Part shown: positions 28,761 to 43,800 of the stretch, piece after piece
Layout: every line of letters starts with the position of its first letter
How positions within the stretch are numbered: position 1 is the first letter of the stretch
NCBI RefSeq assembly: GCF_032854445.1
Contig: NC_088295.1
Span: 23,547,385-23,611,384 of the forward strand
DNA length: 64,000 nt
From: Liolophura sinensis
Lineage: Eukaryota > Mollusca > Polyplacophora > Chitonida > Chitonidae
Reading direction: 5' to 3'
The notes under the pieces: generated by a model
Told to the model about the DNA's origin: nothing
Databases searched by the model: none
What the model saw: the letters and a program-made list of their open reading frames with translations, nothing else
Position numbers and translations under genes: made by a program

Positions 28761-29611
28761 TCTGGTAAAGATATCAAGTAGGTGTAATAAAATACCTGTC
28801 TGGTACACAGTGGATCAGGTTATGCGGGTACATGTACACAAGACAGATGCTGGGTAGGTGTAGTACTGTACAGTCGTCTTCTCCATGGATCACGTTATTA
28901 ATACAACTATGGTAGAAGGGTGTAGATGCTCTACTGTCTGTGTCATCTTCATAATATTTTTCTCGTGAAATCAATGTGATGAATTGTTTTAAAGTTATTC
29001 CAACATACATGTATAATAAACAATTTCAGTAAAATAATTGTCCTTGTGCCTGATGCTATGATTGTGATGCATACCTGGGAGATCTTCACGATCAGTTCAA
29101 CGATATGTTGAATATCAGTTGTTCTTTTATATTTCTTTATGTCCAAGTTCAACACTTCAGTGACATGCAAGGTAAGTTCACTCATTTATTCTTTTAATTA
29201 ATTGTTTTTGCTTTTTCTGGAAGACAACCTTAATTATAATTCTTCCACAGGCATATTTATTTGTGAAGAAAACTTGGCTATTTGCCTGCTGTAAAACTTA
29301 CGGCCAGCAGGAGCAGTCTAACAAACGTCACAGGCAACATCTTCACTCAAGATGTTGTACAAAGTTAATTTAACGGCATATTTCTTTATCCACATTTGTT
29401 GACACAGCTTCACAACTGATTGGACACGAATTCAGCATAGACCATCTTGTAAAAATGAAAGTAATTCAGACAGGGCCACCAGTTATTGTGTGATGCTGTG
29501 AATATCATGTAGGAAATGAACATTGGTTGGTGCGAGACAGTCTACCAAAATCCTAGACAATATACTCCTTTTATCCTTTCAAACAAAGAAAAGTGACATG
29601 CAATAATCACA

Positions 29612-29725
29612 GGCCAGATTCACAAAGTGCATGCTGCATTACATTAGCCTGCACTGAACACCTACAGTACAAGCTGGCAAGATATATCATTTATGCAATG
29701 CCATAGACTTTGTGAAATCCGGCTT
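29612..29725. mobile_element. Small inverted-repeat element, about 115 bp
   Basis: Starts GGCCAGATTCACAAAGTGCA and its right end reads, in reverse, GCCGGATTTCACAAAGTC. The same terminal style occurs at 57992-58102. No open frame is present. It is probably a MITE. Confidence 0.5.
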
Positions 29726-30634
29726 GCCTTCAATTAACATGTTTGTTATTTGTCACTCTGATAAAAGCAAGGCACAGGCAGAGCAGTGGTAAAGTTCAGA
29801 GTGGCAACAGTTTTATTCCACCCATGGGTAAAACACAGGCACAAGGCTTCTGACAATAGAAGTGTAACCTGTGACAATGTATGCCTGCCCCACATGAAGG
29901 ACAAGTCCACAAGTTTGTTGCTGGCTAGGAAGCCATCATAAATAAATTTCAAGTAGGTGACCTCTTCAATAATTTTGCAACATATGCAGATTTTTAAGTA
30001 TGGAAAAATCAGTTCCCAAATCATTCAGTTGAGACCAAGTTTAGGGTAAAACAGTTACACTAAATGCTTGGATTAACAAAGTCAAAGTATTCAACATAAA
30101 TAATAATAAAAATGGGAAGTTTATACTATGAAAAATATGGTACTTGTATTTATATTCTGACCATTGACCATTCCCCATTCCTATCAATAACAGCAAAATC
30201 CATTGTAATATCTACAATTTACATGGCAAAGACCTACACCTATATAAGCCGCATTGCAGGTCACCTGAGGTTCATACAGATAAAACCAAAAATACACACA
30301 ATAACTACTGAGGACATCTTGGTAAGAGCGTAACAAACATAACCAGTCCAGCACATGTACTTTTGTGTATATATATAGATCAAAAGAAAAAAAAAAAGAG
30401 TTCTGTTCTAATCCCTCAACTTAAGATTGTCTCATCTTAGTTTGATTGCAAACCTGGAAGAACTCCTTCCAACATATTACTTTGGTTGGAAAAAGCTTGT
30501 TTTGAAACATGCCAATGAGCACACCAACTGGATTTGATCACTGTCAGTTTAATTCATTATTCCATGGAAAAGTAGTTTCACACTGTAAAACATCTTCAGT
30601 TATATGCTTCACAATGTAGTGCAATGGTTCAACA

Positions 30635-30648
30635 TTTATTTATTTATT
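30635..30648 (-). terminator. Candidate polyadenylation signals for GSPT1
   Basis: Three overlapping AATAAA hexamers on the minus strand, about 1.24 kb past the stop codon at 31881. Other single hexamers exist, so the 3' end is uncertain. Confidence 0.35.
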
Positions 30649-31880
30649 AAAGTGATGCCATCAGGTATCTGGTACATTTTGCATCATATTTTGTCTTTAA
30701 CTGTGCTTTGACAGTTCAAATTCATGCAGCACCACAGTGTTACATTTGAAAAGAAAATTCTGTTAACTCAAAACTCCAGTCAATAAAGCTAGTGCTACGT
30801 ATGAAAATGGAATGGAAATGCTTTAAAAATAAACACTGGTAGCATGAAAACTTACCCAGAGACTTGCTAGGTCATAGACAATATACCAATCATAAAACGG
30901 TCAACAATTTTTTTTAAGCTGTATTAACAGCTTTGACAGCAGGGTTGAGTAAAAATCTGTCTGGACCATACATGCATAAACATCATGAAGATTGACCAGA
31001 GCACAAGTCAACTGTGAAATGGCTATGAAGTGACAAAGGTGGTCTTGATGTGGAGTTCAATTAGGATCTGCACAGCGTTTGATATTACAGTTCCATCAAC
31101 GCAAATAATTCAAGAACTGTCAAGAGAAAGCACTGGTTTACACCCTTTGACAGGTACAACCTTGATGTGTTTGACAGACCCACATGCAGAATGTCTGTGG
31201 TCTGACTGTCCCTGATTTTCACCTCCATAACATAACACTTTCCTGAAATAATCACAAGCTTGACCTGAAGACAATCTTGCCAGCTATGTGTACCATTAAG
31301 AACAATAAGTTTCTGCAAGGCGTAGAAATGTTAGAACTAAGTGCTATGTTCACTTTGAAGATAACCAAAGCTTGACTGACATGTGGCAGGGTATTACAAG
31401 GTACACATACATTTGATCTCCACAAATTACAGCAGTGTCAGTTGCCAGAGGAGGGATCAGTAGTGCGCGTGCGCCCACCATACCAAGACTCGAGGTACAG
31501 GCAATATCAGAATTCAACAATATCAGATTACACATTCCTCTGTAAAACTTTTCTTTCTTCTTTTTTGTTGTAAATTTCATACATTTTTTAACTTTTATAT
31601 ACACATATATATATCAAAATATGAGGACGAAGGATAATACAGCACTGGATTGGATGAGATGAAATAGCGATGGTTTGCCTCCTGATGAGCAGGGAAACCT
31701 TCCAAACAGCTTCCCGGAGCACACAACCCTTCCCTTTGGCATGGCAGCAGTTCCGGACAGGGCGATGAGGCGAAACTCCTAGCTACTGTGCACAAGTCTC
31801 TCATGACCAACAAAAGGCCTACACTCAGTTTCCTTCATAGTCTTTAGAATTGCATCCCTTGGTGGGCACAAGTTGTGTAT

Positions 31881-34800
31881 TTACTCCCGTACCTTCAGCA
31901 CTTTCCCAATAGCAATCGTCCTTCCTGATAATAAACACCAAAACGATAGTAGTCATTGATTGATTGATGAATTCATTTACTGACTGTTACATTTATTTAT
32001 TTGATTGGTATTTTACGCTGTACTCACAAATATTTCACTTACACAAAAACAGCATGAGCTGGACTTGAACTTACAGCGACCACATTGGTGGGAGACTCCC
32101 GGGCCATTACGCTGCGCTAGCACGCTAACCAACTGAGCCACGGAGGCCCCCTGACTGTTACATAACACCATACTCAAACACTTTTCAGTTATATGGTGAT
32201 GGTCACTTTAATGTGTGGAGGAAACTAATGTGTCTGGAGTAAATCACAGACTTGCGTGCTACATTGGTGGAAAACAAGTTTGAATATGTAAAAGGCCCTT
32301 ATGATCGCCGTAGGCCGCTTGTCACAAAGGCCCCTACAAACGAGCGAACGAGAGGGAAACCATGTTTCTTTGTGCACAGTTCGGACAGAGAGACAAGAAG
32401 TTAACAAATTTTGACAACTATGTCAGGTACATGCAGGGTCAAGCTGTCCTGTAGATATAATGGTAATGCCAAACAAAGATCCTCCTTACCTTCATCCCTT
32501 AATGTGAACCGTCCCATCTGTGGAAACTGTTTGAAGGCTTCTAAACAGATCATGCCCCCATTGACTTCAAGTCGGGCTATTGCCACTTGGTCTTGTTTGA
32601 TAAATCTAGGTTTCATCACAGTTTTTTCCCCTGTCTTTTTGTCTAGTACACACAACAATGCCTACAACAGAAGATATTTAGCTTATTTTGTAAGTGCAAT
32701 GTGTATGAATGTGATAAAGCTACATCTAAAAAGCCTGTTAGCACTTTTCTTTCCCAAAATGTACCGTGTAAATGCCTCGCACTATTGGCAAAACAAATTC
32801 TGCTTTATTCTCTTATACAACACTCAGGAATTTAATCAGGCTGTCTACTCTTGTTGTACCAAGCTTAAATATCACCAGTGAAATGTTTTAAGCATCAAAC
32901 AGCAGTAGTGTTACTGTATATCATTTGTGACTCAATCAATCATTCTGCTTCTTTCTGAGCATTCTTCTAACCTTCAAAGGTGGGCTGAGGCTTGTTCGGA
33001 AGGTGAGATGACATCTTTCTGGACAAAAGTAAGTTTCAGCACATAGGTTTATCACCTTAATGTGCCTGCTAAAATGTATCATTTTGGGTGAATATTTGAA
33101 GCCAACTAAGGTAAAAAAAAAAAAAAAAAAAGGTATGTAGATGGTCACTCTGCTTACCTTGATAGTTACTTCCTCAGCACAGGTGTGAATATGCAGGACA
33201 GCACTGTATCCTGCACAGATGATAGACTTGTGCTCCAAGATCACAATCTGAAATTCGGATTTTGAGCAAAATGTTACACACAAGCAATATGATCCAAATG
33301 ATGCTAAAGAGAATCTGTAAGCCTGTAGCAAAGACAAGCGATACTCAATGGTCCTGCATCCCCAAACTTTGGCACATTAATTTCACATGTCAAAGAGATC
33401 AAGATTTGGACAAAAAATTAACAAATCTTGACATTATTTTTGACATATAAAAGTTTTGAAGTCTTGAAACTTTATTTGAAGTTTATTAATTAATTGGATT
33501 ATTCTTTGCTACCGCAGAGAAACATTTTTCATTTTACAATGGCAACCACTTTCAGGGTTGGAAAGATAAGAAAGTACCTGTTTTCCTACTTGTATCAAAT
33601 TCTCTCCTTACCATCACGGGCTATTTACAAACACAACTGATATCCTAACAAATTATTAAACTGAAGTGTCTAGGGGAAAATGAATTCCTTCATGAATGAA
33701 ACGTTAAACAAGTGTGCCTTAATTCCTCTCACATAAAATATTTCATAGAAGAATATTAAAAGTAATAATTTTATGTTTTTACATGTGTCAATGGCAAAAC
33801 ATGTTTGGAAATTCTTACTTGAGCATCAAATATTCGTCCTGTGTGACAGAGACTGTCGAGTGAACACAAAACAAATCCAGCAGACACATCCTATGGAAAA
33901 AAAATATATATATACATAAAGGTAAACGTTTCATTTCTGAAACTGCTAAATAGTATTCGGTTCAAGTCATCTCAATTAAGCAACACTCATGTTCACTCCG
34001 CATGTTGTAAGAGTATTATTCTGTACACTTCAGCCATTGCACTGTTAATGAAGCTATGAAGCCTAGCTAAATCATATGCTTTTATATACATTTATTCCAC
34101 GGTGGTCAGTTTTATGGGTGGACAAAACTGGAGTAAATCCCCAATCTGTGACAGGCAAACGGCCCATGGCCACATGATACAAATCCATAAATTAAAGTCA
34201 AACCAACCCTATTTTTATCAACTTCTCTAATTCCCTTTGTCTTTTTCGCAGATGGTGCTTCATAGTTCGGTGAGCCGAAACATGACAAGATCACAAAAAC
34301 ACTCAAGTTGTGAGGAAATGAGATGTATGAGAAACCATTTAGCAAACAGTGTATATGAATAATGCAGTTTTCTTACCTCTTCCTCTACCCCCTTAAGCTT
34401 CACCTTCACATTTTCTCCAGGATTTGCAGTATCTGTTTCTTCATCATCTGACCACAGCATCATTACCTCCACATTTACCTGTCAATAAAAAACAGCTGCA
34501 TCTTTAAACAGTTCAGAGAGCTCACACAGGTTAGAGAGCTCACACAGAACTCAATTCAGACATGTCAGATGGCCTTACTTAACTCAAAGAGATCTTTCAC
34601 AACTCCATTCTGAAAAGTTCATTTCACAACTCAGTTCTGAAAATTCATTTTACAACTCATTCCGAGAGTTCATTACACAACACAGCCCTGAGACTTTGTT
34701 ATACAACTCAGCTCAGAGCCCTCACACACAGGTCAGTTCAGAGGGCTCACACACAACTCAGTTTAGAGAGCTCACAAACGATGCAGTTTAGAGAGCTCAC

Positions 34801-37800
34801 ACACAACTCAGCTCAGTTCAGAGGGCTCACACACAGCTCAGTTCAGGGGGCTCGCACACAATTCAGTTTGGAGAGCTCAAACACCCATTCGACTTGCCAC
34901 TTCAAAAGAACCACTTTATCATGAAACACATGTCAAAAACATATCATGTATCAACATTTAAACAGAAAGTTTAACTTAAAATGACCTTAGTCAGACGTGC
35001 TGGGTATATCTGGCATCAGCCAGAAAATTTATTCTCATTGGTCATCACAATATGAACACTGTAGTATGAGTAACAATAAATGGACATTACATTATCTCCA
35101 AGTTTAATCAGAGTGCTAAAACTTGTAACTTTTAGGAAAATTAAGTTCTCTATTGCAGGATACCAGGATTGCATCAACAAGGAAATCTTATCACTAACAA
35201 TCGAGAGGCGGCATATTTTTAATCATGTGAGAAGGTGCTAGTGTGAAGCAGGATATGCACACATTGTTAGGTTAAAAATTGATTGTAGCACAACATCTAC
35301 AATGTTACAATGTATCAGTTTCTACTGGTCACAGATCAACAGACTTATCAGAACCACTGACCTTGTTTGGCATCAGCATCAAGACCTGGCCCTTTGATAT
35401 TACCCCAGACTCCACCTTCCCCAATACAATGGTTCCCATATCCTGGAAATTTAGAGAGAAAAGTATGAAAAATCTTCAAATGCCAAATTAGACCACAGTT
35501 TTAAAACGAGTACAGAGGAAACATGCTCAGCAGGGTATTTATATCTATCCATAAAGCACTGTCTTTGGAGGAACACTTATTTAGCAGAAATTTGATATAC
35601 TGCAAACCAGCCATGCATCACAGTTGCACCCTGAATGTCATGCTGTATATCAGAAAACTCAGGCTGTTCAACTATTTGATCTAGTCTGTATAATATCAGT
35701 GTAACTAAACTTGACAAATATATGTAACTGGCTCTATCAGGTGTTCAATGTAATTGTATTTCAACAGATGTACAGTTTGAATCTGCAACTGTTCCTTTTC
35801 GAAGCCAGGTACATGATGGTGTATATAAACTTTGCAGCTTTTGGTGAGACAACTCTGTGACTTTATGAACTCCCAGTTGAAAGACCTGAACTACTGAACA
35901 GAATAACATCAAGAAACTGCCACACGAAGATGGACTACATTTCTTGTCAAGAATCCTGTCCCACAATTTAAATCTTGTATTGTGTATTACCAATGGGGAA
36001 CTTGTAAAACTTCTCCCTGTCTGTAATGAAATGGTCCTAAGCAAGAACTCTTGTTCTTTCCTGTGAGGTTTCCTATTCCAGGCAATGGCTAATCTGTTTG
36101 GAGTTTTGTCTCACCTTGTATCGGTCTACAACTGGCACCCTCACTGGTCCCTCTGCCATCCTGTTCATTGAGGGAAGTGCATCCAAGTACTCAATCAGAG
36201 CTGGGCCCCTGAACAATACATCCACTTATAGATAAAACATTGGTTAAACCATAAAGTATTGTAAAGATGGAATAATATGACAGTCCACCTTAAAAACAAG
36301 ACCTTATTACTGCATACACTGTTGGCAAAGTGCAGTACTGAAGACGTCATTTGAAGAAATGGTGCATGTAATAAATGTGAATGCTTTTTTCATGCCCCAG
36401 TGAATTACTTCACTAGCATACCTCATTAGGGAGTGTTCCAATCCAGTGTTTTCTCTTCCGCAGTTTTCTTCACGTAAAGAACACGGTAACGGGCAACACC
36501 CACCGTTTTCCACAAATCGCCAGTATTCTAAAAACGCCAAATGGACACTTGGGTCAAGTGCTATCACAATCGACTTCGCTATCTTTGACGAGACCGTGAA
36601 ATCAACTCCGCGTATCTCTCAGCGCGCTAATAGGCACAGCTAACTACCGCACATGTAGTCGCCGAATCACACCGATCTGCAACATGAGCCTGCATGCGGA
36701 ATCAGTATACACAGCACACTGCCGACTTTTATTGTGTATGGTGATTTTATCATACAAATGAAGTTTCAAATGAAATAATTATAGAACAATTACCCACTGA
36801 ACAAGTTGTGCTTAGCTACAGAATGTTGTCTGCTGTTTTTATATTACAGGTCATCAACGACAACGGTAAAATGACATCGGGGAGTGCATACGATCTATAC
36901 CTTGCTGTCCAAAACATTCACAGATATAATCTGAAATTAACTTACCTGAGATCTTGAGTAGCTGACTTTGGCTAAACAAAAATTTATATAGGCCTATTTT
37001 ATCCAATGAATGAAAGAAGTATATAGGGCTACTTTGTGTTTTTCTGGCACGAATACTCAAATTTTTGGATAAAAACGGAATTGCACTCCAAAATATCCAC
37101 ATAGCTTTGAGTGGTTGACTTTGATCGCCAATGGCCGCATCTGTGACACGCATGTCTTGGTTGTAATTGAATTAAAATTAAGCTTCAAACATAAACAAAC
37201 TGTGGAGATAACATTTAGTGGGTATAAAACAAAGTGGGTGTTCATTCGTCTTTAGCTTGATGAATCTTCCGTATGCTGGTAAAGTTAAGAAAATGAATGT
37301 CGCTTTGATACACATTATCCCAGTGGCTGTGTCTCTGCTGTGGACCAATGAGTGAGCTTCTAACAAACTGTAATTTGTTCATCTACGGGAATGTAAGCCA
37401 TTTCTGGCTACACAGTACGATTAAAATCGACAACAAGCAACTAATGGTGTTGCTTGACTGCGTTAATCAAGCCTGAATGTCTGGCTCCGATAATGAAGAA
37501 TTAATTTGTTTTATGCTGAACTGCTCAAAGATGACAGGTCACTTTACCACTTAATTAAAAGTAATCACTAGGCAGACAAAGGCCGGTGTGAAAACAAGGG
37601 ACACCTCTTTAAATACTGCTCACAGAAGGTGCGAAAGTCATCTTTTTACATAGTGATAATCCATCTCCCATTGTTTAAATCTTTGACCCAGATTACGAGG
37701 ATTAGAGACCCCGCAGGACACAAAAGAGGTTTATAACCATCCTTGATAGTACCTGTTTGACAAGATTTTTTTCAGTATTCCCTTGATTAAATATGCGAAC

Positions 37801-40800
37801 ATTAATTCCCATGAATGATAAATACTTTGTAGTATATGCCCCTCACCTTGCTGTTTGTATGTGTTTATATTTTATGTAATATTTATAATATAAATGAAAT
37901 TAAACTTTCTCTCTCTCATACATATATCATATACTTTCACCTTCATACCAGGTTATAACTGGCGTTTAAAAATATAAATAAACGCAACCTGGACCAGAAA
38001 AAAGCTCAAGTTTGAGTTGCTGCTTGTTAGGGGTCCACACTAGTTCCTAGTGGGACACCTCTTGAAATCGTTTGGATTATTATCATTATTCTTCTTATTC
38101 AACTCGTAAAATTACAATATCTCGAAAATTATAAAAGCTAAAAAAAAAGAAAAACTTTGAAGTCTTAATAAGGAACAAGTGAAGCAACTTTTGACGTCAC
38201 GTGCTGCTTTACCAGTCCTGTGATATAGTGGCCATTTTGAATTTTATTGGTACGCGCTAAAAAATCTTCTTCTCCACAACGGCTAAACCTGACGAGATGA
38301 CCTGTCCTGTTGCCCTACCCATACTGTAAAAAACTTTTAGTTTGGTATGCAAATAAGGCCAAATGAAATTGGCTCAAAAAAGGGGTCAACTTTTAAAACT
38401 GCTTAAAATCATAAAACAAACACTACCTGGTGCCCCTTGACATCACGATTATGAATCTTCGAGAATTATTTTTGGACTTTGTGTAGTTCTGATGTTATGA
38501 TCAAAAAACCAGCAAAAATTTGACAAAACCGTCCTATGTCAATAAAACAAGAGTTTGGTCCTAGACTGCATCAAACCATTGACTGCAGTTTACCGTGGGA
38601 ATGGGCATCAGCCCTGCAACAATGTATTCTTTCTCCCTCTTGTCCTCGGCTATCAGCCCAAGATGAAAGCCGCCTAATCTCTATGCTAGTCTTCAGTACT
38701 TGGTCCATTGTAAATGATGCCAGGTAGTCTTGGGGTTCAAATCCAGTACAATCCATTCCACTTTTTTAGCTTTTTTTTTTTATTATCATGAACACTAGGC
38801 TACTGAAAGTGGTAAAAGATTAGTGGCGAGGACCCCGGCAATGCTATTGAATAACAGTTTTAATTAAAATTTATGCTTCTATGAATCCCTGAAAAGGGCT
38901 AGCTCAAAGTCCCAAGGAATTGTACAGATTCTTCGCTGCACAAGTGACGGTATGTAAAATTATGAACTCTGATCTGCTGATCTAGATTTGGCAGAAGATT
39001 TCACAATCGTGATGACTCATTCTTCCAAAGTGGGGTCAATGAAAATAACTTCACCCAACTGGTTAATAATACTGAATTCTGTACGCTGTCAGTTGATTTT
39101 GACATTTTATTACACAATGTTTAAAATTGTTGCAATGTGAAATTGGTAATAGGCATCACTTTATACAAAGTTGAGTTTATGATTGCCATTTTAAGAAAAG
39201 AGATTTAAAACTGTCTTGAGACTGAACTTGTACAGGTTTCTCTTCCTCAAATGAGCAAAATAGCAGACAAAACTAGTCTTTCTATTCAATACTGTATCAC
39301 ACCCCTTGTTGTAAGGCCGCTGTCAGTATTCCACCAATCCCTCAATATAGGGGTATATATTTAGAAAAAAGCTTCCACCAATGCAGGCAGCGAAATTTGG
39401 CCTGCCGGCGAAACCCAGAAATCGATTACGTCTTTTCCGCCTCGCCTAACCGATCATTCGGTTACGCCACGTATGTTTATCAACCCGATCGGTTACGCTA
39501 ATTGTTTACGTGGTTTATGTTTCAGGCATCATTCTGGATCATTAATAAAAGTATTCAGCTCAATGTTATGTTTGTTTTTCTTTTCTATATCTAGCAGCTC
39601 ATACCGTAAGGTTGGTGAACAAAAGAAAGAGAAATTTTACACTCACACGGTGTTTCAGCGTTGTGTGTTGCCTGGTTGGTACTTGACTCCTGTGGCACAT
39701 TTTTACGTGAAATTCCGTTATACAGGCTTATATGTTTGCAATATGCCCAGTCCAACATTAAGTACTTCCAGTAAGTGTCATTACGGTATTGGGGAGCGAG
39801 TTTGGTATCCCTGATTACTGATAATTAACGCAGTTTCCAACGCACGTGGTGTGAGTCTTACCACAGTGATATATATATATATATATATATATACTCGCTA
39901 CAGGGCCGGGAGAGACCTTGACGTCACAGGCCTATGCGTCACAGGCCTGTGCTCTAAATCAGAACGCAGCCGGTGAGGTCCCGTAAGGGTTCCATCAATC
40001 TGTACGGTAGACTCGACTAATTTGGGCTCGAGTAGCAGTTAAACTACATGTACATGAAAAGGTAACCTTGTTTTATTTACTTGCGTGATCGTGAAAAGAT
40101 AAGTCAAAATAAATAATTTGAGTATTATCTCAAAGCCTGTAAGGCATATATGAATGATTACATTTCCATGTGACCAGCACAGGCAGCTGGCTGTGGCTGA
40201 AGTCGATGTTTCTATTTTTAGACGCGTTGCCATACTAACCGCGTTGTGATTCTGAAAGCTGTTCAGTCCAGTTTATCTGTAGTTACCTAATGCACACTGA
40301 CTCTAAGGACGTTCTCGTTGGACAGTTGGCCTAACCGATTTTCCGGTTAGCCAAATTGAACCGCACGTAACCGTTGCGCGACCGACGGTTTCGTTCGCGC
40401 CAAATTTCGCTGCCTGCAATGGATGCATAAACGAACTGCAAGTGATGCAAAAATCAACAAACTACATGTAGAAAGTTTCAAACTTCCAGGCACATCCCTC
40501 ACCAGAACGTTTGACTATTATATAGTTGTATATGTTCTTGTTGCAATACGTAGCTTTTACGGCCATTTCGCTCATGGATGTCGTGGCTGTTCAAATCACC
40601 AATCAAATATTTTTCCAAGGTAATTTTCACTGTTTATCTACATACATTTTATATTCAACTAATAGCTGTTTATATATGAAATAACTTTTATATGCATGTA
40701 CATGTTCCGCGAACGGGTTGATAACAGCAGATCGCTTGCCGGCACTACTTCCAAAGCCGATTGCCTTCAGCTAAGGTCATGGCTCTTCCCGCTGAGCAGC

Positions 40801-43800
40801 CCGCTTTCACAACAGGTCGCTGACCACAGCTAGAGGATGGTAGGTCGGCTACCGTGTTCTAAACGATGATGGGTTTCAACACCTGGTGTTTTTGAGAATG
40901 TTTTCTTCATTGAAGAAAACTGTGGAAGAGAAAACGGTGGATGGGAGTGCTCCCTTATTTAGGTGACAACTCTTGTATCTATATCCACAGAGCTGGCATT
41001 GTCAGCTGTAAGAGATAAAACACAAGGCTTCACTATAGCACACAACAAGGTGATAAGCGATGACAGCAATCCTCACAACACAATAGAGAACAGATGACTG
41101 GGTGACTCACCTGTACCAAGGACAGATTTCTTCTGAAGGAACGTCCCTTAAAAATGCTCCCGTCATTCCTGACACAGGCATGAAGTACACATCTGCCTTT
41201 GGATTAAACCCCACCTTCTTCAAATATGGAATGAGTTTGTCTTTGCATTCATTGTACCTACAATTAAACATTTATTGTCCACTGAGTTAACAACTGGAGA
41301 TTTCACTTTAGTGTGAATCTAGTAAACTCCACCAAGACTTTTTGGGTTGGACACCGATGTAAACTGTTCTATTTAGTCTATGCTAGCCATACCGATGGAA
41401 AATGTTAATAACAGATTTAGCAAATTTAAAAATAAATTTGGCAAAACTATTCATGTATAATATTCTTGTGTGATGAGATACTCCTTTTTCACATCCATAA
41501 CCCCATGTGTAGTTCTCGAAGAGTAGAAGTTAGCCATGGCAGCACCACAAAAGTATTACCAGAAAAGTTTAAATAATAGTCTCACACATGTGTTTATCTG
41601 TTTGGTGTATTATGCTGTACTCAAGCAGACTTCATTCATAGGAAGACAGCCAGCATTATGTTGGGGGGAAACTCATGGCAGAGTTAGCCTAAACTGGAAG
41701 AGCCTATAGTGATAGAATACACGAGAGGTCCTGAGTCACTGTCCTTTTTGAATGATCACTGCTTTGCCTTAAGTTTCTGTTCGCAAATTGTGAATTTTGC
41801 TTTGACCAGATGATTGTCAAAATGGTCGAAACATTAATGACCAGTTTAGCCACAATGGCTGCAGCAAATAAAAGGCTTGTGCTTGCACAGTTAGTGTAGC
41901 AAATTTCACCGTAAGATGCCTAGGAGCATGTGTATGGGCTACTCACCGATCTTCTGACCACTCTACTGTGGGGTCATCCATTTTATTAATGAGTACGACT
42001 AGGTGCTTAACTCCAGCAGTCTTGGCCAACATGGCATGTTCTCGCGTTTGGCCTCCTCGCTCAAATCCAGTCTCAAACTCTCCTTTTCTCGCTGATATTA
42101 CCTTCATGGAGAATAGAAGAAAAAGCATTGATAAGCCATTCATAGCTCCCTTTCAAATCTAAACTGCCAGGCTCATCGTTAGTTCTGCAAACTACTGTTC
42201 CTGTGTTTTTATGCAGTTCAGCTTCCATAGCTTTTTTTTTTTAGGTTAAGACAGATAAAAATGTTTATTTTGTGAACATAAACTTTACTTGTATTACTTA
42301 GCCACTTGTAGTTCAATGTCTGATACTAAATCAACAACACAAACTAAGGTACTTTTTAAAAATGAGTAGGCGGAGGAATTAAGGCAGGTTACTTCCTATC
42401 TAAGCCTTGTACACTTACGCTAAAAAGTTACCTATTAGAAGGCAAAACTAAGCACATAACCATTGGATGGCAATACACCTATGTAACCTTTTATAATGAT
42501 GACCTTTTCTGATGTAACATTCAACTAAAGATACTACCAAAGATGTGACCTCAGTCTGACGTGCTGTTTACATCAGGATTCAGCGACAGGTTTGTCCTCA
42601 TTGGTCACCTCACTGGTCTCATTCCTAACTTAGATTGTTATTGCATAAGTACTTAGATTGTTATTGCATAAGTATATGCAAGATCAGTCAGCGTCAGGGA
42701 GCAAAATGTCAAACTAGACTTGCGTTTCAAGTTTACAGAACTGAGGACAGGAAATGTGAAGTTTCATGTCATTTGGTATTAAATATAAAATAGTGGCAAA
42801 GCTGAATGAAAACCATAGTCCTGCTTAATTTTTCTTGACCGCAAATGCAAAAGTACTGAAGTACAAAGGTTGTCGATCATCAAGTCTAAGGTCTGACTGG
42901 ACGACCGTTAGACCAGCTCAGCATCCACAATTTTACTCCTACACTGCTGTCACAAGAGAATGAAATAATATGATAGTTGCTTTTTTGAGAGGTGAGCACC
43001 GGCCCGAACAAAAAAAAAAAAAAAAAATGAACATATACGAGCAATAATGGGCAGCTGCATTTTAGCTAATTCACTTTCAAGCCATACAAATCCATTGTAT
43101 TAGTACTTACCAAGACTGCTAAATCTGCCTGTGAAGCACCACCTATCATATTAGGTACAAAACTCTTGTGGCCAGGAGCATCTAATATAGTAAAATGTCT
43201 CTTTTCAGTTTCAAAAAATGCTCTGCCAACTTCCACAGTTTTGCCCTTGTCTCTCTCCTCCTGGTTTGTGTCTAGTGCCCAGGATAAGTACCTGAAAATC
43301 ACAGCATCGTATCAGAAGCTGTTGGAGCAGATTACTTAAGCAAACTACTAAGTTAGCAGCCTCTATAATGGACATTCTTGCTTTCTGAGCTGATCACTGT
43401 GAAATGATTTTGTGGGGAGAACAGTTTATAGAATGATTACATGGCTTGTATGTACCAACCAACTAATGGACAAATATCAATAACATTTCCCATTAGTAAG
43501 ATAGCTTCACTGCAACAGTTTCTGTGAAACACACAAAAAGAAAAAAAATTGGTAAAACTATTATTATTAGGAGATTTATACAATTTCACGGAACTTGGCA
43601 ACACTCAACACTTTGGTTATGGTTGACTAACTTAACTACTGTCATGGTTGTGTTCAGAGCCAACAAAATCACCCAGGATGTCCATGTTACCTTTTTGTTA
43701 GATGAGAAAATGCCATACTTTTCAAGACAATATGTTGTCTCCACATGACTAACAAATGAAATCAACAGCTCATCAGACATAAGTGCCATTATATTGGTGT

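Larger units (their letters stand above)
24352..31880. other. Convergent intergenic region between CANT1 and GSPT1
   Basis: This 7.5-kb stretch has no exon I can support. It begins with the CANT1 3' UTR and ends with the GSPT1 3' UTR (minus strand). It contains a SINE family A fragment (25760-25841), a small inverted-repeat element (26027-26227), a degenerate tandem repeat (27660-28760) and a ~115-bp element with inverted ends (29612-29725). Three overlapping AATAAA hexamers on the minus strand lie at about 30635-30648, a possible GSPT1 3' end. Confidence 0.55.

Noticed and set aside
38660-38760. GGGGTTCAAATCCAGTAC as the B box of a tRNA or SINE.
   Set aside because: A single B-box-like word without a matching A box or family tail.
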